NCBI GenBank assembly: GCA_036346405.1
Contig: CM070548.1
Coordinates: forward strand, 86,077,333-86,141,332
Source: Phyllostachys edulis
Lineage: Eukaryota; Streptophyta; Magnoliopsida; Poales; Poaceae
Length of the DNA: 64,000 nt
Reading direction: 5' to 3'
A program made the position numbers and the translations under genes. Positions within the stretch are counted from its first letter, which is position 1; each line of letters starts with the position of its first letter. Positions 1 to 12,318 of the stretch are shown here, in pieces. The notes beneath the pieces were generated by a model. The model was not told where the DNA came from. It did no database searches and saw only the letters and a list, made by a program, of their open reading frames with translations.

Positions 1-717
1 TCGACTTCATCCAAGTAAAACTTTGTGGAAATCCTTAAGATAAGTGAAGCGTACAAGCTCTTATACTTGGAACAGCAAGCATAGCAAATATGACTGTATC
101 CATAGGGATCATGTCCTCATCAGGAGCGGGGCGTCGCGGGCGAGGGAGGCCAGCACGGCGTGAGAGGAGAGCGTGAAGAGGAAGGAGGCGGCGATGGTGT
201 CGTAGGCGACGGTGAGGAGTTTTCATTTCACACTAAATGTTTGAAAAAATGCATGTAAGCACTAGACAACTTCTTCACAACGCTTAGGTGTCCAAGACTA
301 AACAGATTGTTTTCACAGGGCTTTTTTTTCAACGTGGAAAATTTGCAAGGGACATTATGGATGCTGGATGCAGGATTTCTGTGGAATTCCCACAATTCAA
401 ATGGTTTGACATAGCATTAGGGTTCAAGAAAATGGAATTAGTTATGTTTTTCTTTTTACAGAAAAGGCTAGCTGCAGTTAGCTTAACCACTAGTCTTCGT
501 GTCAAGCTACGAACCGACCGATGCAGCTCTGTCGTTCTAGTCTTCGTGTCAAACACACGAGAAAACAAAAAAACACGCTTTCAAACAAGACAACTCGACA
601 ACCACCCCCATACGAACACGCGCAGTTCACTCGCCTTCTCTTCATTTAATCGCACAAAGTCCCCGTGAAAAAAGTTTTCTTTTTCAAAACCTCACAAAAC
701 CCTCGCCCACCGCCGCC
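1..717. other. Upstream region of NDC1; no supported gene
   Basis: A GC-rich patch at about 117-216 reads on the minus strand as an alanine/leucine-rich stretch (LLTVAYDTIAASFLF and onward), which could be a fragment of a minus-strand exon or a captured gene piece. I cannot name it, and the frame closes soon on both sides. The remainder (about 230-600) is AT-rich. 600-717 is probably the promoter and 5' UTR of the NDC1 gene, because the GC content rises toward the ATG at 718, but no convincing TATA box was found. Confidence 0.3.
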
Positions 718-3700
718 ATGGACAGGGCCCCGCCGCGCGGCTTCCCCCGCGACGCCGTCGGCCAGCGGTGGCTCGCCGTCTTCGCTTTCCAGGCCGCGCT
801 CTCGGCCACCGCTTCCGTGCTCCACGTTGCGGCCTCCCCGAGCCGCCGCCACCCTCGCCTCGGGGTGCCCCCGGGCCTCCTCCTCGCGCTTCACCCGCTC
901 CTCTCCTGCGCCGCCACGGGGCTCCTCGCGCTCGCCTTCCTCATCTCCGCCTCCCCCCACCCGCGCCCTCCCCCGCTGCTGCGCCGCGCCCTCGCGGCCT
1001 CCCTCGTCGCTGCGGCCGGCGCGCTCTGCGTCTGCGCCGCCGCGTCGCTGGTCCCCGAGGACGCTGGGTGGCCGGCCGTCGCTGGGCTGGGGTTCCGCGG
1101 CGCCGTGGTTGGCGCGGTGTTCGCGGCGCACTACTTTGGGCGTGGGAGGTGGTTGCTCCAGTTCCCCGTCGTGCAGGTGAGTGGAGTGGGGAAAATTAGG
1201 GTCTCATATAGAATGCTGTTCCGAGTCTTCTCAAATTGCAGATTGGCTGTGAGTTGCCACAACACTATTACAACAATATAGGTTGAATTTTTAGGCTAGA
1301 TGTATTGCTACGATTTAGAATTACCTGCTTAGGAAAGATTTGGTGGTGCAAGTGACTTTTCTTATTGGATCGAAGTAAGGATGTTTTGTTAACTGTGTCT
1401 TGGATTATTGCTATTTTACTCTAGGTTGTGTTATTGTTGCTGTGTTCAACTGGTGCCCTCTAGAGTTGATGTTGTTACTGTGTGCATTAATTGATCAGAT
1501 GTGGGCATGGCTGATAGTTATGTAGTATTATTCAGGTTGATATATATTGGATATGCGTATGCTATTTAAGATTCATGATAATTGATGAGACTATAACTAG
1601 CATCGTTGTAAGCTTCCCAGGATACTACATTGTCATGAACTCATGATCAAATTCACATGCAGACACTAGGTTTTGTCTTTGGTGTTTATAGGTAGAAATG
1701 TGTTTGCCCGTCTAGGTTCGTTTTTATTTAGGTGATAACATGATGTTGGTTGATCTAAACTTAGAGCAACAGCTTTTGATTTTTTTTTTAAAGCTCTGTT
1801 GATTAATTTTGAGCCCCCATGATTTCTAAGGACTTACTTGCTTGTTCACTTGGTATCTTACGGTTCTTCCCTCCAGTCATTTGAGCATGTTGCCACTTGC
1901 CAGTTCACTTACTTCGTTAACTTGTTTTATCGTCCAGCGACCTCTATTCTATGGGTTGAAGATGGGGCTTCTGCCATCTGGAACAAGGGCTCTAAAGGTG
2001 TCACTTCAGGCCTTCTGCCTTTCACTTGTCCTGATTTTTGTTCTTCCTCGGCAATTCAGAATTGGTGGATCCATTGGAAGCCAAATTGTCACCCAAATCG
2101 GTATTTTTGTAGTGATCACTGGTGTTTCCTTCTGTTGGGAAATAAGCCATCATTTTGTCCAGGTTTGTTCTTTGTGGTCCAAGTCAAAGAACATGTTGTT
2201 AGATGTACTGTTTTCAGTGTGTGTACTCTGGAGCTTGACTTTCTGTGACTCTGGAGCTTGAATTTCTGTAACTTTATGGTCCATGATGCAACTTCTTTCA
2301 TCAAATTTCAGGTTGTGCATACAAGAAGGTGCAGTTTTGCTCCACCTCAGAGCACTGCCGCTGCAGAGACTAATCCTACTGAGTATATCCTAGAAACAGT
2401 GGAACAAAGTGATCCACGATCGTTAATGCAATACCTTGCGTACCAAGATTTGTGTGCGGTATCTGAGTGTAACTTAGAACCTTGGCGTCGAGGTGCCTTC
2501 TTTGAGGAATCTGGTGAAATTTACAAAAGAATTGCGAGAGCCTGTTTGAAGCCACTTGAGGAGTTCACTTCAAAAATTGCTGAAGCTCTCGAAGGTTTTT
2601 GTAGTGATAAGCCAGAACTATTGTCACAGCAGTCCAAACTATATGGTGCATTTAATGATTCACAGGTAACTTGCCAATCAATTTCTTTTATTTCTACTAC
2701 TTCTGAAGTTGTAGATTATGCTGTGTTTTTTCAGTTGTTAATCCTATTTGCCTTTGTGTTTGTATAAATAATGAAACCTGCGCCTCATTTAGGACCAACA
2801 TCTAGCAATTAGTTGGAACTTACTGTTAAATCAATTGGTGTCTGCAGTTTGTTTTGTTTGGCCATCCATGATAAATTCTTTTAGAGTTGAATGAGAGGTG
2901 ATGCTATATTGACCTTGAATTGATTATACTGTAAGCATACATGCACAATGGTTGGTTTGTCATAGACATACATAATGAACTCAAAATCTGCATAAGAATC
3001 GGCACGGTCAGGAAGATTTTGCACCAGGAATTATTACCAATTGTATTTTTTTACATAGAGTATGGAGTATGAGTATCCACATGTAATCTCCTCTTGAAAG
3101 GGTTATAACTTAATTTCAAGTGTTCACACTTTACATCGGTGATGTTTATTATTTGACAGTTGGTAATTTCAAGTGTTCAGGCTTTTTAGAAGCAATGTTT
3201 TTTATTTGCCAGCTGGTGTGTTGGGACGACATTTATTCTTCTAGTAGACAGTAATTGGGCACTTTAGGGAGTGTTAACTATCATTGTGTGAGATTGCAAT
3301 GAAACAATAGGTATGCAAATGTACTCTTCTGCAACAATTTTTTTCATTGGCTGTGGGGCATGTGGACTGCAGTGAGGATGATGGGAGAGTTGGTATGATT
3401 GTGGAATATGGAACATGTGTGATGTCCTGGCATGACTGTATGACATAGATGCCCTGTGGCCTGGTTCTTGGGTTCAGTGGAAAATAGTGAATAGTCCACT
3501 TACATTTTGCTTCTCAAGTTCTCACGGTAGCATTTCATTCTGACAAACATATCACTTCTAATTTCGGTGATCACCTTATGTGACCTTGATTTATGTAATG
3601 TGTTAGTGAAAGAGTAATTCACCGTTAACTTGTGTAGCATGTTTTGCCTCGGAACCACTAGCTTTCATTGTAGCAGAAGAACTCCATTCCATTTAGAGAA

Positions 3701-4811
3701 TTATAACAGGACTATTGTGGACTTCTATTGTGATTGGAAAATTATCTGGCATTTTCAATATAAGTGAATATAGTGGATTGTCATTTCTATTTTTGGTTCA
3801 GAGGTTAGAATGCATACCAATTTACAGGACTATGCCAAGAATGGAAGCTGCTAACTGGCATGTAGAATTCACAATGAGTTTTGATATTATATCTAGAAGC
3901 CTGAAACATGATGTTCTGTTTAATAGCAGCTTCAATTTATTTTATATTTAGGGTCCATTACATAGGCTTTTTACCCATATAATTTTTTAACACCAGATGA
4001 CTATTCATACAAAAATTAAACTATCAGTTAGACATTTTGAAGATGTAGGTTATTTTTATTGTGGATTTGTGGTGAATACAGCTTAACACCATGGAAATTT
4101 TTGTGGTTTTGGTGGCATTTAGAAACTTTATTCATGTTCAGTATGTGTTTTTCAGAATAAGTTCAATCGACAACATGCCTAAGCTTTAATATGTCTTGCC
4201 GTAAGATAGTTAAGGCCTGAAGGGCATGAAATGTCTGTAATTGCTCGATGGTTGATCGTTTCCAAATCGCATAATCCAAATGTTGATTCTTGCACTAATG
4301 CCTGACGAAAGATTGTTTTGTGGCTCTTTGAATGTAGATATGCACATGGTGTGCTCGGACTTTGGCAGCATTAACCGCACGCTCACGCCAAGAGGATCGG
4401 TATGGAGTCGCTCAACTCACTGGTTGCAATGCTGCTGTGATGTCAACTTTGCTGTCTGCACTAGTGGCAGTTGAGGCTTGTTTAGGGAAGAAAACTAATC
4501 CACAACCTGTGCACTCACTGGGTCCAGCAAGCATTAGGTGGGCTAACTTTTCCACAGGAAGAAAAGGCAATGTAACTGCCATTGCAAGCACGCAAAGGGG
4601 TGGTCTGCACACTAAAGCTTATTCTATGGCTGATGTGCTCCGGACTTCAATTTATCAGATGGTTTCAGCCTTCGTGGATGACATGCGGGCAAATGCAAAA
4701 GCATCGAGCTTGGAGAAGAATTGGATCAGTGAAGGAAGAAAACCTATATTTGGTTCACATGCTGTGTTGGTTCAGAAGCTGAGCCTGTTTATTGAATACC
4801 GTGCTGTCTGA
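718..4811 (+). CDS. NDC1: Nucleoporin NDC1 (nuclear-pore membrane protein), 4 exons
   Basis: Exons 718-1176, 1938-2162, 2312-2665 and 4338-4811, all introns GT-AG and phase 0, give 503 aa. The ATG has a strong context (CCGCCGCCATGG). Exons 1 and 2 supply about six hydrophobic segments (for example LLLALHPLLSCAATGLLALAF and GSQIVTQIGIFVVITGVSF), as expected for the multi-pass N-terminal half of the Ndc1/Nup family that anchors the pore complex in the nuclear envelope. Exons 3 and 4 give the soluble C-terminal half, with plant NDC1 signatures such as MQYLAYQDLC, WCARTLAALTARSRQEDR and KAYSMADVLRTS and the terminal LVQKLSLFIEYRAV. Length matches plant homologues (about 500-530 aa). Intron 1 is 761 bp and intron 3 is 1,672 bp. 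The gene looks intact and is followed by an intergenic gap to a convergent minus-strand gene. Identity rests on recalled family motifs, not a search. Confidence 0.9.
1177..1937 (+). other. NDC1: NDC1 intron 1
   Basis: It starts GTGAGT after ...PVVQ and ends CGTCCAG before R-P-L-F. No inserted element with clear ends was seen; the sequence is AT-rich intron-like DNA. Confidence 0.8.
2666..4337 (+). other. NDC1: NDC1 intron 3 (1.67 kb)
   Basis: The donor GTAACT follows ...AFNDSQ and the acceptor AATGTAG precedes ICTWCARTL. The reading frame is continuous across the join (phase 0), so no extra exon is needed. Short open stretches inside (for example 3715-3951) have no recognisable similarity and are treated as intron noise. 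Confidence 0.75.
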
Positions 4812-5947
4812 AGTTGGTGTGATGTCTCTCAAATCCTTACTAGCGAAACAAACAACACTTGGATGAATGGTCTTTATTTTGGATCGAACAGTTTGTTTAA
4901 CGGCTGAAGCTTGGAATGGGTGATGCTACTTATCTCTTTCAGGTTCAGGAATCATTGTTTTGAATGAAGAACTACTGGGGAGATGACATTTTCCATTCAG
5001 AGTCTCTACTCTCTAGGAGGGCAAGGGCCATGACCTGTTATTACTGTGGAAAACCCTGGTCAAACAATTTCACTATTTTTCAACTGCGGGAAGCACCACG
5101 CTAGTGAGTGGAAAACTATGCACTCATTCTGTATTCTGAATTGTTAATTTATGGCAGCCTCTAGTTGTAGAGTACAATTCTGTGTATGTTGTCATGGTAG
5201 GAGGGAAGCTGAAATATTTTTCGGCTTGTCCGGTTGATTGGCTCATCAGAATTGCCACTGATTCTGTGACTTGTTACACACTTACACCTTCAAGTGCTAG
5301 TCAAATTCGAAAGCTTTCCTTTATTTGGTGAAATTGCTAATGTCAACTTTCTGTTTTTCATGCTGGATCAATCCATTTCTAAAACGGCTTGACTGATTCC
5401 TAGTGGTAACTGTCTGGAACCGTTGGTAACTTGTTATAACTACCGATTAACCGGTTACATTTCAAATTTGTTCTGCTCCCTGTGGAGGTAGAGTCCGGAG
5501 GATGGTTTCCTCCTAAATCTAAAAAACATTTCAAGGTATGCGTTTGAATTTGGCAAATGGTCCCTCTAATTCAAGAATGGATTTTGAAATTCTCGAAGGG
5601 CGGTTTTCCGTTTCTATTTTGATCAATATTGCCTGAAACGCGACGGAAAAGGCAATGTTTGAGCTCCTTTGTTGATAGCAGAGATCGCAGGCTAGTTCGA
5701 CAATTTAGCTCCCAGAAAACACATGCCGAAGAGATGTATATTTCCATTTGAAGTAACCATTCTAATTCAAGTTTATATTACAAGCTCCCTCTACAAAGAA
5801 CACGAAAACAGTGGAAAAAGAACAGCCAAACAGAGTGCGAACATGCCGTTGCCTTGATGAGAGTTGGTACATACAGGTGGATGCGGTGGCGCGCAGCTGT
5901 TCGCTGCCGCGTCAGGCGTCAAGTGTTAGGCGAGCCAAGCCGAGCTC
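4812..5947. other. 3' UTRs and intergenic gap between NDC1 and the OXS3-like gene
   Basis: The two genes converge here. No coding region or repeat with clear ends was seen. On the minus strand an AATATAAA-like run at about 5767-5775, roughly 175 bp past the OXS3-like stop, may serve as its polyadenylation region. A small patch of GGTAAC/GGTTAC-like repeats lies at 5405-5460. Confidence 0.4.
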
Positions 5948-6596
5948 CTAACTAACGATCACAACCTTGCCGGCCACCCCCTGCGGCCTCGCCGATGCCG
6001 CCACGGCCAGCGGCATCCGCCTTGGCGCCGCGCCGAGCACCGAGAGGGCGGTCCTCGCGGCCGCCTTCTTGGCGCCGGCGGCCTTGGGGCAATGCCGGCG
6101 TGGGGAGAGGAAGCGGCCGCGGTGCGCGTCGAGGCCGCCCCCGCAGCTCCGCGACGGATTGAGGCGCTTCCTGGGCGGCTTTGCCAGGTCCTCCAGGGAG
6201 CCCACCGCCGCGAGCGACGCAAACGACTGCGACTTGCCGTCGAAGAACCGCGACAGCCCCCTCCTGCACGCACCAAAAACAAAACCAGAACGGCGTCAGT
6301 TCAGCCTGTCGCGCGCGACCCATTCCTCGAATCAAGAAGGCAACCAGGGCATCGCGCACGTACTTGAACGGGAGCTGCGTCACGAGGGAGGACATCTCGA
6401 AGTGGTCCGCCGAGCTGGACGAGGAGCTGGCGTCGTCGGCGAGCTCCGAGGACGACGACGCCGACGACCCCGCGGAGTTCCTCGACGTGGACTCGGACTC
6501 GGACGGCGAGCCGATGTCCTCCTCCTGCTCCTCGCACGCGACCCTGGGCGCCAGTGCCACCTCCGCGCCGCGCCGGAACAACATGTACGCCTCCAT
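5948..6596 (-). CDS. OXIDATIVE STRESS 3 (OXS3)-like protein, 2 exons
   Basis: Exon 1 is 6596-6364 and exon 2 is 6263-5948 on the minus strand. The intron has a GTACGTG donor and a TGCAG acceptor, and the split AAG codon joins QLPFK to RGLSRFFDGK, giving 182 aa. Residues about 25-65 are a serine/acidic low-complexity stretch. The core MSSLVTQLPFKRGLSRFF followed by DGKSQSFASLAAVGSLEDLAKP is the signature of the plant OXS3 family, nuclear proteins linked in Arabidopsis to tolerance of heavy metal and oxidative stress and to chromatin. The basic patch PRKRLNPSR after it could be a nuclear localisation signal. The C-terminal half (alanine/arginine rich, ending GKVVIVS) is less conserved. Family membership is confident; the biochemical role is inferred. 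Confidence 0.85.
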
Positions 6597-7638
6597 CCAA
6601 AAAAGCCCCCAAACCGATCAGATCACAAGCAAGGAAGCAGCTGGTCGACCCGTGACAACGTCGCGGAGGGAGGACGACAGAAGAAGGCCGTGGCTATAAA
6701 GGGTGAGGAATGGGAGTCACTGGGGGGATAAGAACGAGCGAAGGGGGCGCTGCCTACAAATAGGGGGGGACGTGCTGCGCGAGCGGAGGAGATAAATTCG
6801 GTAATGCTCGCAATAGATTCGGTATTATCTCCTGCCGCGCCGTCGCTTGGCTTGGAGAGAGGGCAGGGGAGGAGTGGATAAGGCCTCCACATGTTTTTTG
6901 CTCGTGCAGCTTTGGAAGCCGCGTGCACGGCTGCGCTGCGTCGTTAGACACGGAGGCTTGACGCCCCGCTCGTTGGCCAAAAAAGGAGGGCCACAAGCTT
7001 TAGTTCCTGCCTGTGCCATGCGTTTTTTTTCCCAGTCCACTCGCTGTGGATTTAGGAGGATGCGCGCGTGGCATCTGGTTAAACCGTATTAATTGTGATC
7101 GAAGATATTATTTAAAATGTATAGTTTAGATATAAGAAAATGGTAGGAGTAAATTGATCATGAAAATATTTTCATAACATTATACTTTTTATAACTTTTC
7201 TTAAAAATACAATGATAAAATTTAGCAATCTAATTGGCATCTTGTTGGCTTTGAAAAGTTAAACAACTTTCTTTTGTGACTCTATCTCCTACTTTAGGGC
7301 TTATTGACTGTGTCAAATTCCCTTTCTAAAAGGCACTGTGGTAGCAACATCTACTTACAAGATTAGTTATGCTTTTTAAGTATAAGCCACATTTTTAGCC
7401 ATGAATCCAATGGAAATCCCCACGCGCACACACAAAAAACAAGTGGAAATCAAACACACATATCTTAAAGTTAATGAAAATCATTGGATATGCCTAAGTA
7501 TAAATAGAAACATTGTCAATTTTAAAAAACAAAATAAAACCACTGTCGGAAAATATTCTAAATGTCCAATTACGCTATTAAATGCAGGAACGGATCTACT
7601 ATAGCACATCACGGTGCGCAAGACAATGCGTCAAAAAA

Positions 7639-7679
<41 letters not shown>

Positions 7680-9589
7680 AATATATAAAACACATGAAGG
7701 GGCACTTTCAAACCATAACCCAGCTGAACGTGATTTATCTTAACTCAGGGACCTAGTTATTTTCGTTCTGAGCCGTCACCTGTTAAATTGGCTACAGAAA
7801 GGGTCGCAAACCTGCTACAATCACTTCCTTGGATTGATGGTACCTAAGAACTAATCTTAATAGGACAAACTTTAAGCGGCACATGTTCACTTCTTTGTAC
7901 GAAATATGTTTCCTTTTCTAAAAGGATGACTAATGTAACATGACATTTGTGACGGGATACGGGAATAGGATAGGTGTGATAATAATCTAAGAGTGGAACG
8001 AGCAACTTGCTAGTATTTTATATTTAACACCTTCCTGAATGGTGAAAGGAACGCAAAACGTAGCGGGAGCTGAGATCAGGCCGTATTCTGTTTGAGAGGA
8101 TAGTAGCAAACTTATCAATACTGTGTTCCATACTAGCCTCGATTCCGGCTCTATACCAGTCATACTGGCTTCGATACCGGATAATATCAGTCATACTGGT
8201 AAAATTGGAAATACCGTCTATTGAACTCATTGGAAGATATGTTAGTTTGATTCTACTACCATATATTTGAGAGTAATATTACAAGTGAAATTTAGTGTAT
8301 ATACAAGTAAACATATATATATTTATAAATATATATTATTATATTAAACGTCGGAACAGTATATCGATATAGAGATGCCCTTTTGTGCAAAGCTGAGTCA
8401 GCTGGCCTAGCCATGTCCCCCTGACTGCTAAACTCGTGGTCCAATCTTCACTTTTGGTCTTTGTTGCGCGTATCTTTCAACAAAATGGTGTGCTTATCTG
8501 TTGCGACCTGAATTATAGAAAGCTATGAGAACTACAGGTACAGCGCCTGGTGAAAGGAAACCCCATCAGTGGAAGCATACAAAACACTGCACGAATCTGG
8601 CATCTGAAATCGCTCGGACGTATGGCAGGTCTCCAAATCTTGTACTGCAGCTCGGTAGTCGGCAAAGGTTCTTATCTTCTTTCAGCTGGGCTGAATCTGT
8701 CGGTAAACTAATGCCGGTTTCCTCTTTTACCAAAGTCGCAGAGATGTGTACACCAAAGTAAAAAATAAGAAGTGCTCAAAGCCTTTCGCTTCCCTAAAAG
8801 AGCATCGCGAAACACGCCCACAGAATCCTACAGAAACGCACCAAGATGAACATATGAGGCCCCGACGAGTGGTCAGTTCAAAGGGAGAGAAAGCGATGAG
8901 AAGAGTATGACGAGACTGGCCTCTACTATGAGCTTATCTGCTTAACCATAGAGTACAATATGCTGCTCTGGTTAATTAAAGTCGGGAGGCAGCGCTAGTG
9001 CGCGGCTAATCGATTACACTTATCCGCGGGTACGAGTCAACACAAATCCAAATCCAAACAATGAAACTTGCTTCTGAGTACTGACAACAAAGGTGTGGAT
9101 CCTATTATCCTAGTCACACTCACACCAGAGGTTGTACGAGAAAGCAAGTTGTTTTAGCGACAGGTTTGTAATCATCGGGCCCAAACGAGACAGAGGACGG
9201 GCGCTTCTGGGGGGACAAAAATGACTATATGCTGACGGCCGCATTAGGTAATTAACCGGAGAGTTGTTTTTCTAGACAAAAGCGACAATTTGAAGCTACT
9301 GATGAGCATTCAACCTCTGGAGCTAACGGAAGTAGACTCCAATCCAGGATCAAGCAGGAAACTTTGGAGTACAATATTGATCGTCGGTGCATGGTGACAA
9401 CACACTGATGGAATTCCGTTGAGATGGAGCATTCAACAACCATAAAAGAAGATATCTCGTTTATTTTTCAAGAAATTGACGATTTGTCGGTCACGAACTC
9501 ACGATCGACGTCGCCTCTTTCTTTTTTTTCCTAGATGGAAATATTTCAGCTCTGACCAGATCGGAGTCTGCAAGGCCGCGGCGAATCCA
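6597..9589. other. Intergenic region between the OXS3-like gene and retroelement block
   Basis: 6597-7080 is GC-rich and probably holds the OXS3-like 5' UTR and promoter. 7090-9590 is mostly AT-rich, with a trinucleotide microsatellite at 7638 and a short internally repetitive patch (ATACCGGATAATATCAGTCATACTGG and variants) at about 8140-8205. Small open stretches at 7401-7756 and 8525-8761 have no recognisable domain. No gene can be supported. Confidence 0.4.
7638..7674. repeat. (ATT)n microsatellite
   Basis: About eleven consecutive TAT/ATT units run directly into an AT dinucleotide stretch (ATATATAAATATATAAA). Simple sequence repeat, no coding meaning. Confidence 0.95.
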
Positions 9590-12318
9590 TGGTGCGAACC
9601 TTTTCTTGAAGAAATCCAAAGGTGTGGTTAGGTTCACACGAACAAATAAATTGGGCCGGGCTTTAAATGCAACACCTCAAGGGGCTTCGATTACTGACGG
9701 TGGCAGCTTTCCGCCCATTACAAAGAATTGGGCTTGATACCAGAATCAAGAATTCACACTTCTCGATTTCACCAAATTAGAAATTAGTTTTAAAAAACAT
9801 ATAAAATTCCCTTAGATGCTGACCGTGGAGAAAAAAGTGGATTGCAGTTCTTGTAACGGCTCCATTTCTAGGACCGTAGCTTTTCACAACCATCCAGGAA
9901 GTGCGGTTATAAAACAAGAAATAGCATCACAAGTAAACTTACGATTACAATAAAAGTCAAACTTTTATTACACCAGGAGAAGGCTTGAGAGATGGTTTTG
10001 CCACAAACACGGGCATTCAAGCCTAAAGTTAATATATTACAAGATAAAAGAACTTACAAACTACAGCACACTTTAGCGCGGTTGAGACCTAATACCAGTA
10101 ACCATCGCCATCCAGAGGTCTACAAAACCTTTCTCAACAAGATCCTTAGAGTTCTCCCAGTTTTCTTCTGTAGTTGATTTAGCAAGTATAAGTATACAAC
10201 CATACTCAACAAGTTGCATGGAAAGCTATTTAACTACATGCTAGGGGTTCAATTGATGCAACATTTGAGTTAAAGTAGTTTATCTTTAAAACAATAAAAC
10301 CATATTAGTATAACATTAGGGATTTACTCAACATTTATACTTACCATCTTAACATCTCAAAATCTCTACTTATACCTCATATATTGGAATCATCCATGAA
10401 CACAACTTCTTTAATCGGAAGCACGGCGTATCCGAATACTATTCATTATACTCTGCAGAGTTGCCCAACTTTACTCACAAGATATCTCAGACTCACAATG
10501 TCAGGCCATAAACAAGCAACACGTTAGCATGCGACTAAGCTGAGATAACAAAGCATTTTCATTGCTCAACCTTTCTAGCCTCTACCCGATAGGTCCTTAG
10601 ACAATACAGCCATTGAAAAATCACTGGCCAATGGTGAAGTACGTAGTCCAACGCTGATTATTTCTACCGTTGTGTAGTTTAGCAAGTGTCCTAACCGGAC
10701 CACTCCTGACTCACCCCCAAACTGCGGCTGCTCTGTACACACGAGTAGGTGTCATCTGTAGATATTCAATTGGAATAGCAGTGTACTAAGCCATATTGGA
10801 TACACTAAACTCGTGGTTGAGTGAATTTTGTGTCTATTATTTGGCAGAAGGTTCTAGTCCTCGCTTGTTTCCAGCGGGGAGGTGAACTAATAACCAACTC
10901 ATGGCTACCCACCTTCTTGGCCCCACTTTCGACTCACTTTTATTGAATCTATTGTGTTGTCTAACCTCCTGGTCTCAACCCTCAATTCTCCATCAAACCA
11001 TTGATGGTTAGCCAATACTCTTTTTCAGTATTTATAAACACATTGTGTGACAATACCGAACATTAGTTATCATTTTATGCAACTTAAATTTGTCAAGGTG
11101 AATATGGCATGCAAAGAATAGGAGGGCTTGTATGTGGGGTGATAGGATTTATCTACTCATCATGGCATTCAAATGTATTATTTCAATATTAAAGTAATCG
11201 GTATAAATATGGTAATAAAAATAATAATAAAAGTACATAAAATATAGTCTCAAAATGATCAAATGGATTGTAACTTGCCTCCTTGTTCAAAGTCTTCAAT
11301 TAACTCTGCTTCTCCGACGTCTTGACCATCGTATTCCGGGGCTTGATCTTTGAAGTCAAAGCCTAACGCAAAATAAAACAATCCAAATAAAACATCCGGG
11401 CTTGACAAGGAGCGAGATGGGAAAAATTGAAATAAAAGAATTCGGTAAGATTATAAAGAAAGGTGGTATGGGATGGTTGGGATTTATTGGGTGCTTGATT
11501 TGGCTAAACGAAGTTGAAAATGGGATTCATGGGCTCGCAACTATCAAAATGGGTATATTAAGTCTCAATGGGCCTGGGATGAATAGTGTCGGGTTCAGTT
11601 GAACAGTGCTGGGTTTAGTACTATTTATTATTGGGTTTGGGTTGAATAGTAACATGTCCGGTAAACAGCATTGGCCAACACTATTCATAGTGGGTCAAGT
11701 TGAGTGAATAGTAATGGATTGGGCTAAGGTGTTATTGGGTTGCACAATATTGTGCCGAGAGTAAACAGTATTGGGCTCAAATGGCCTTTGGGTTTACAAG
11801 GTGGCCCAAATGGGTTTTTAGCCCAATTCGGCCTTCGGCCGAAGGGAGCCTAACTCCTTTTTTTTTCTTTTTTTCTCACTAGCTCTTTGTTTTTTTTCCT
11901 TCTCTCTAGCTGGTGGCGGCGGCGGTGCCGGGTGGTGCAGTGAGGATCAGTGAGGCATGGGCAACCCATTTTGGGGCTTTTCACCGGCGGAGGAGGTTCG
12001 GCAAAGGGCAAGCAGCGGTGACGACAGCGCACGGCCGAAACAGGGCGTCGGCGGTGCTACGGGCTCGCTCCGACCAATCGGGGCTTGAGCACCAACATGG
12101 TAAGGGGGTCATGGAGGTGGGTTTAGTGAGGCTCGAGATGGTTGGAGACGGCTTGGTGACGATGGCCGCAAGCAGCAGAGCTGTGGCGCACGGTGGCAGT
12201 GCACTGGCGGCGAGGATGTTGAACGTGGAACTCGGGGATGGCTTGGTAGTGGCAAGGCGATCCCCATGACGTGGTTGAAGGGGCGAGGGCGCAAGGGTGG
12301 CGGCAGATCGAGTTTTAG
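9590..12318 (-). mobile_element. Diverged antisense Gypsy-type LTR fragment
   Basis: Read on the minus strand, the stretch has the order of blocks seen in the Gypsy LTRs at 47791 and 58296: a GC-rich leader (12300-11850), then a T-rich tract with TTTATTTGGATTGTTTTATT, then AGATCAAGCCCCGGAATACG, then a spacer, then the block GTAAAGTTGGGCAACTCTGCAGAGT at about 10455-10485 (compare GTAAAGTTGTACCACCTCTGCAGAGT at 61231-61256). Sequence divergence is high and neither end could be fixed, so the limits are approximate. Homology is inferred by eye. Confidence 0.45.

Noticed and set aside
646..1199. Several long frames on both strands over NDC1 exon 1
   Set aside because: They are shadows of a GC-rich first exon; only the frame from 718 splices to the conserved downstream exons.
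8525..8761. Small gene
   Set aside because: 78 codons without a recognised domain, splice pattern or conserved composition; probably chance.
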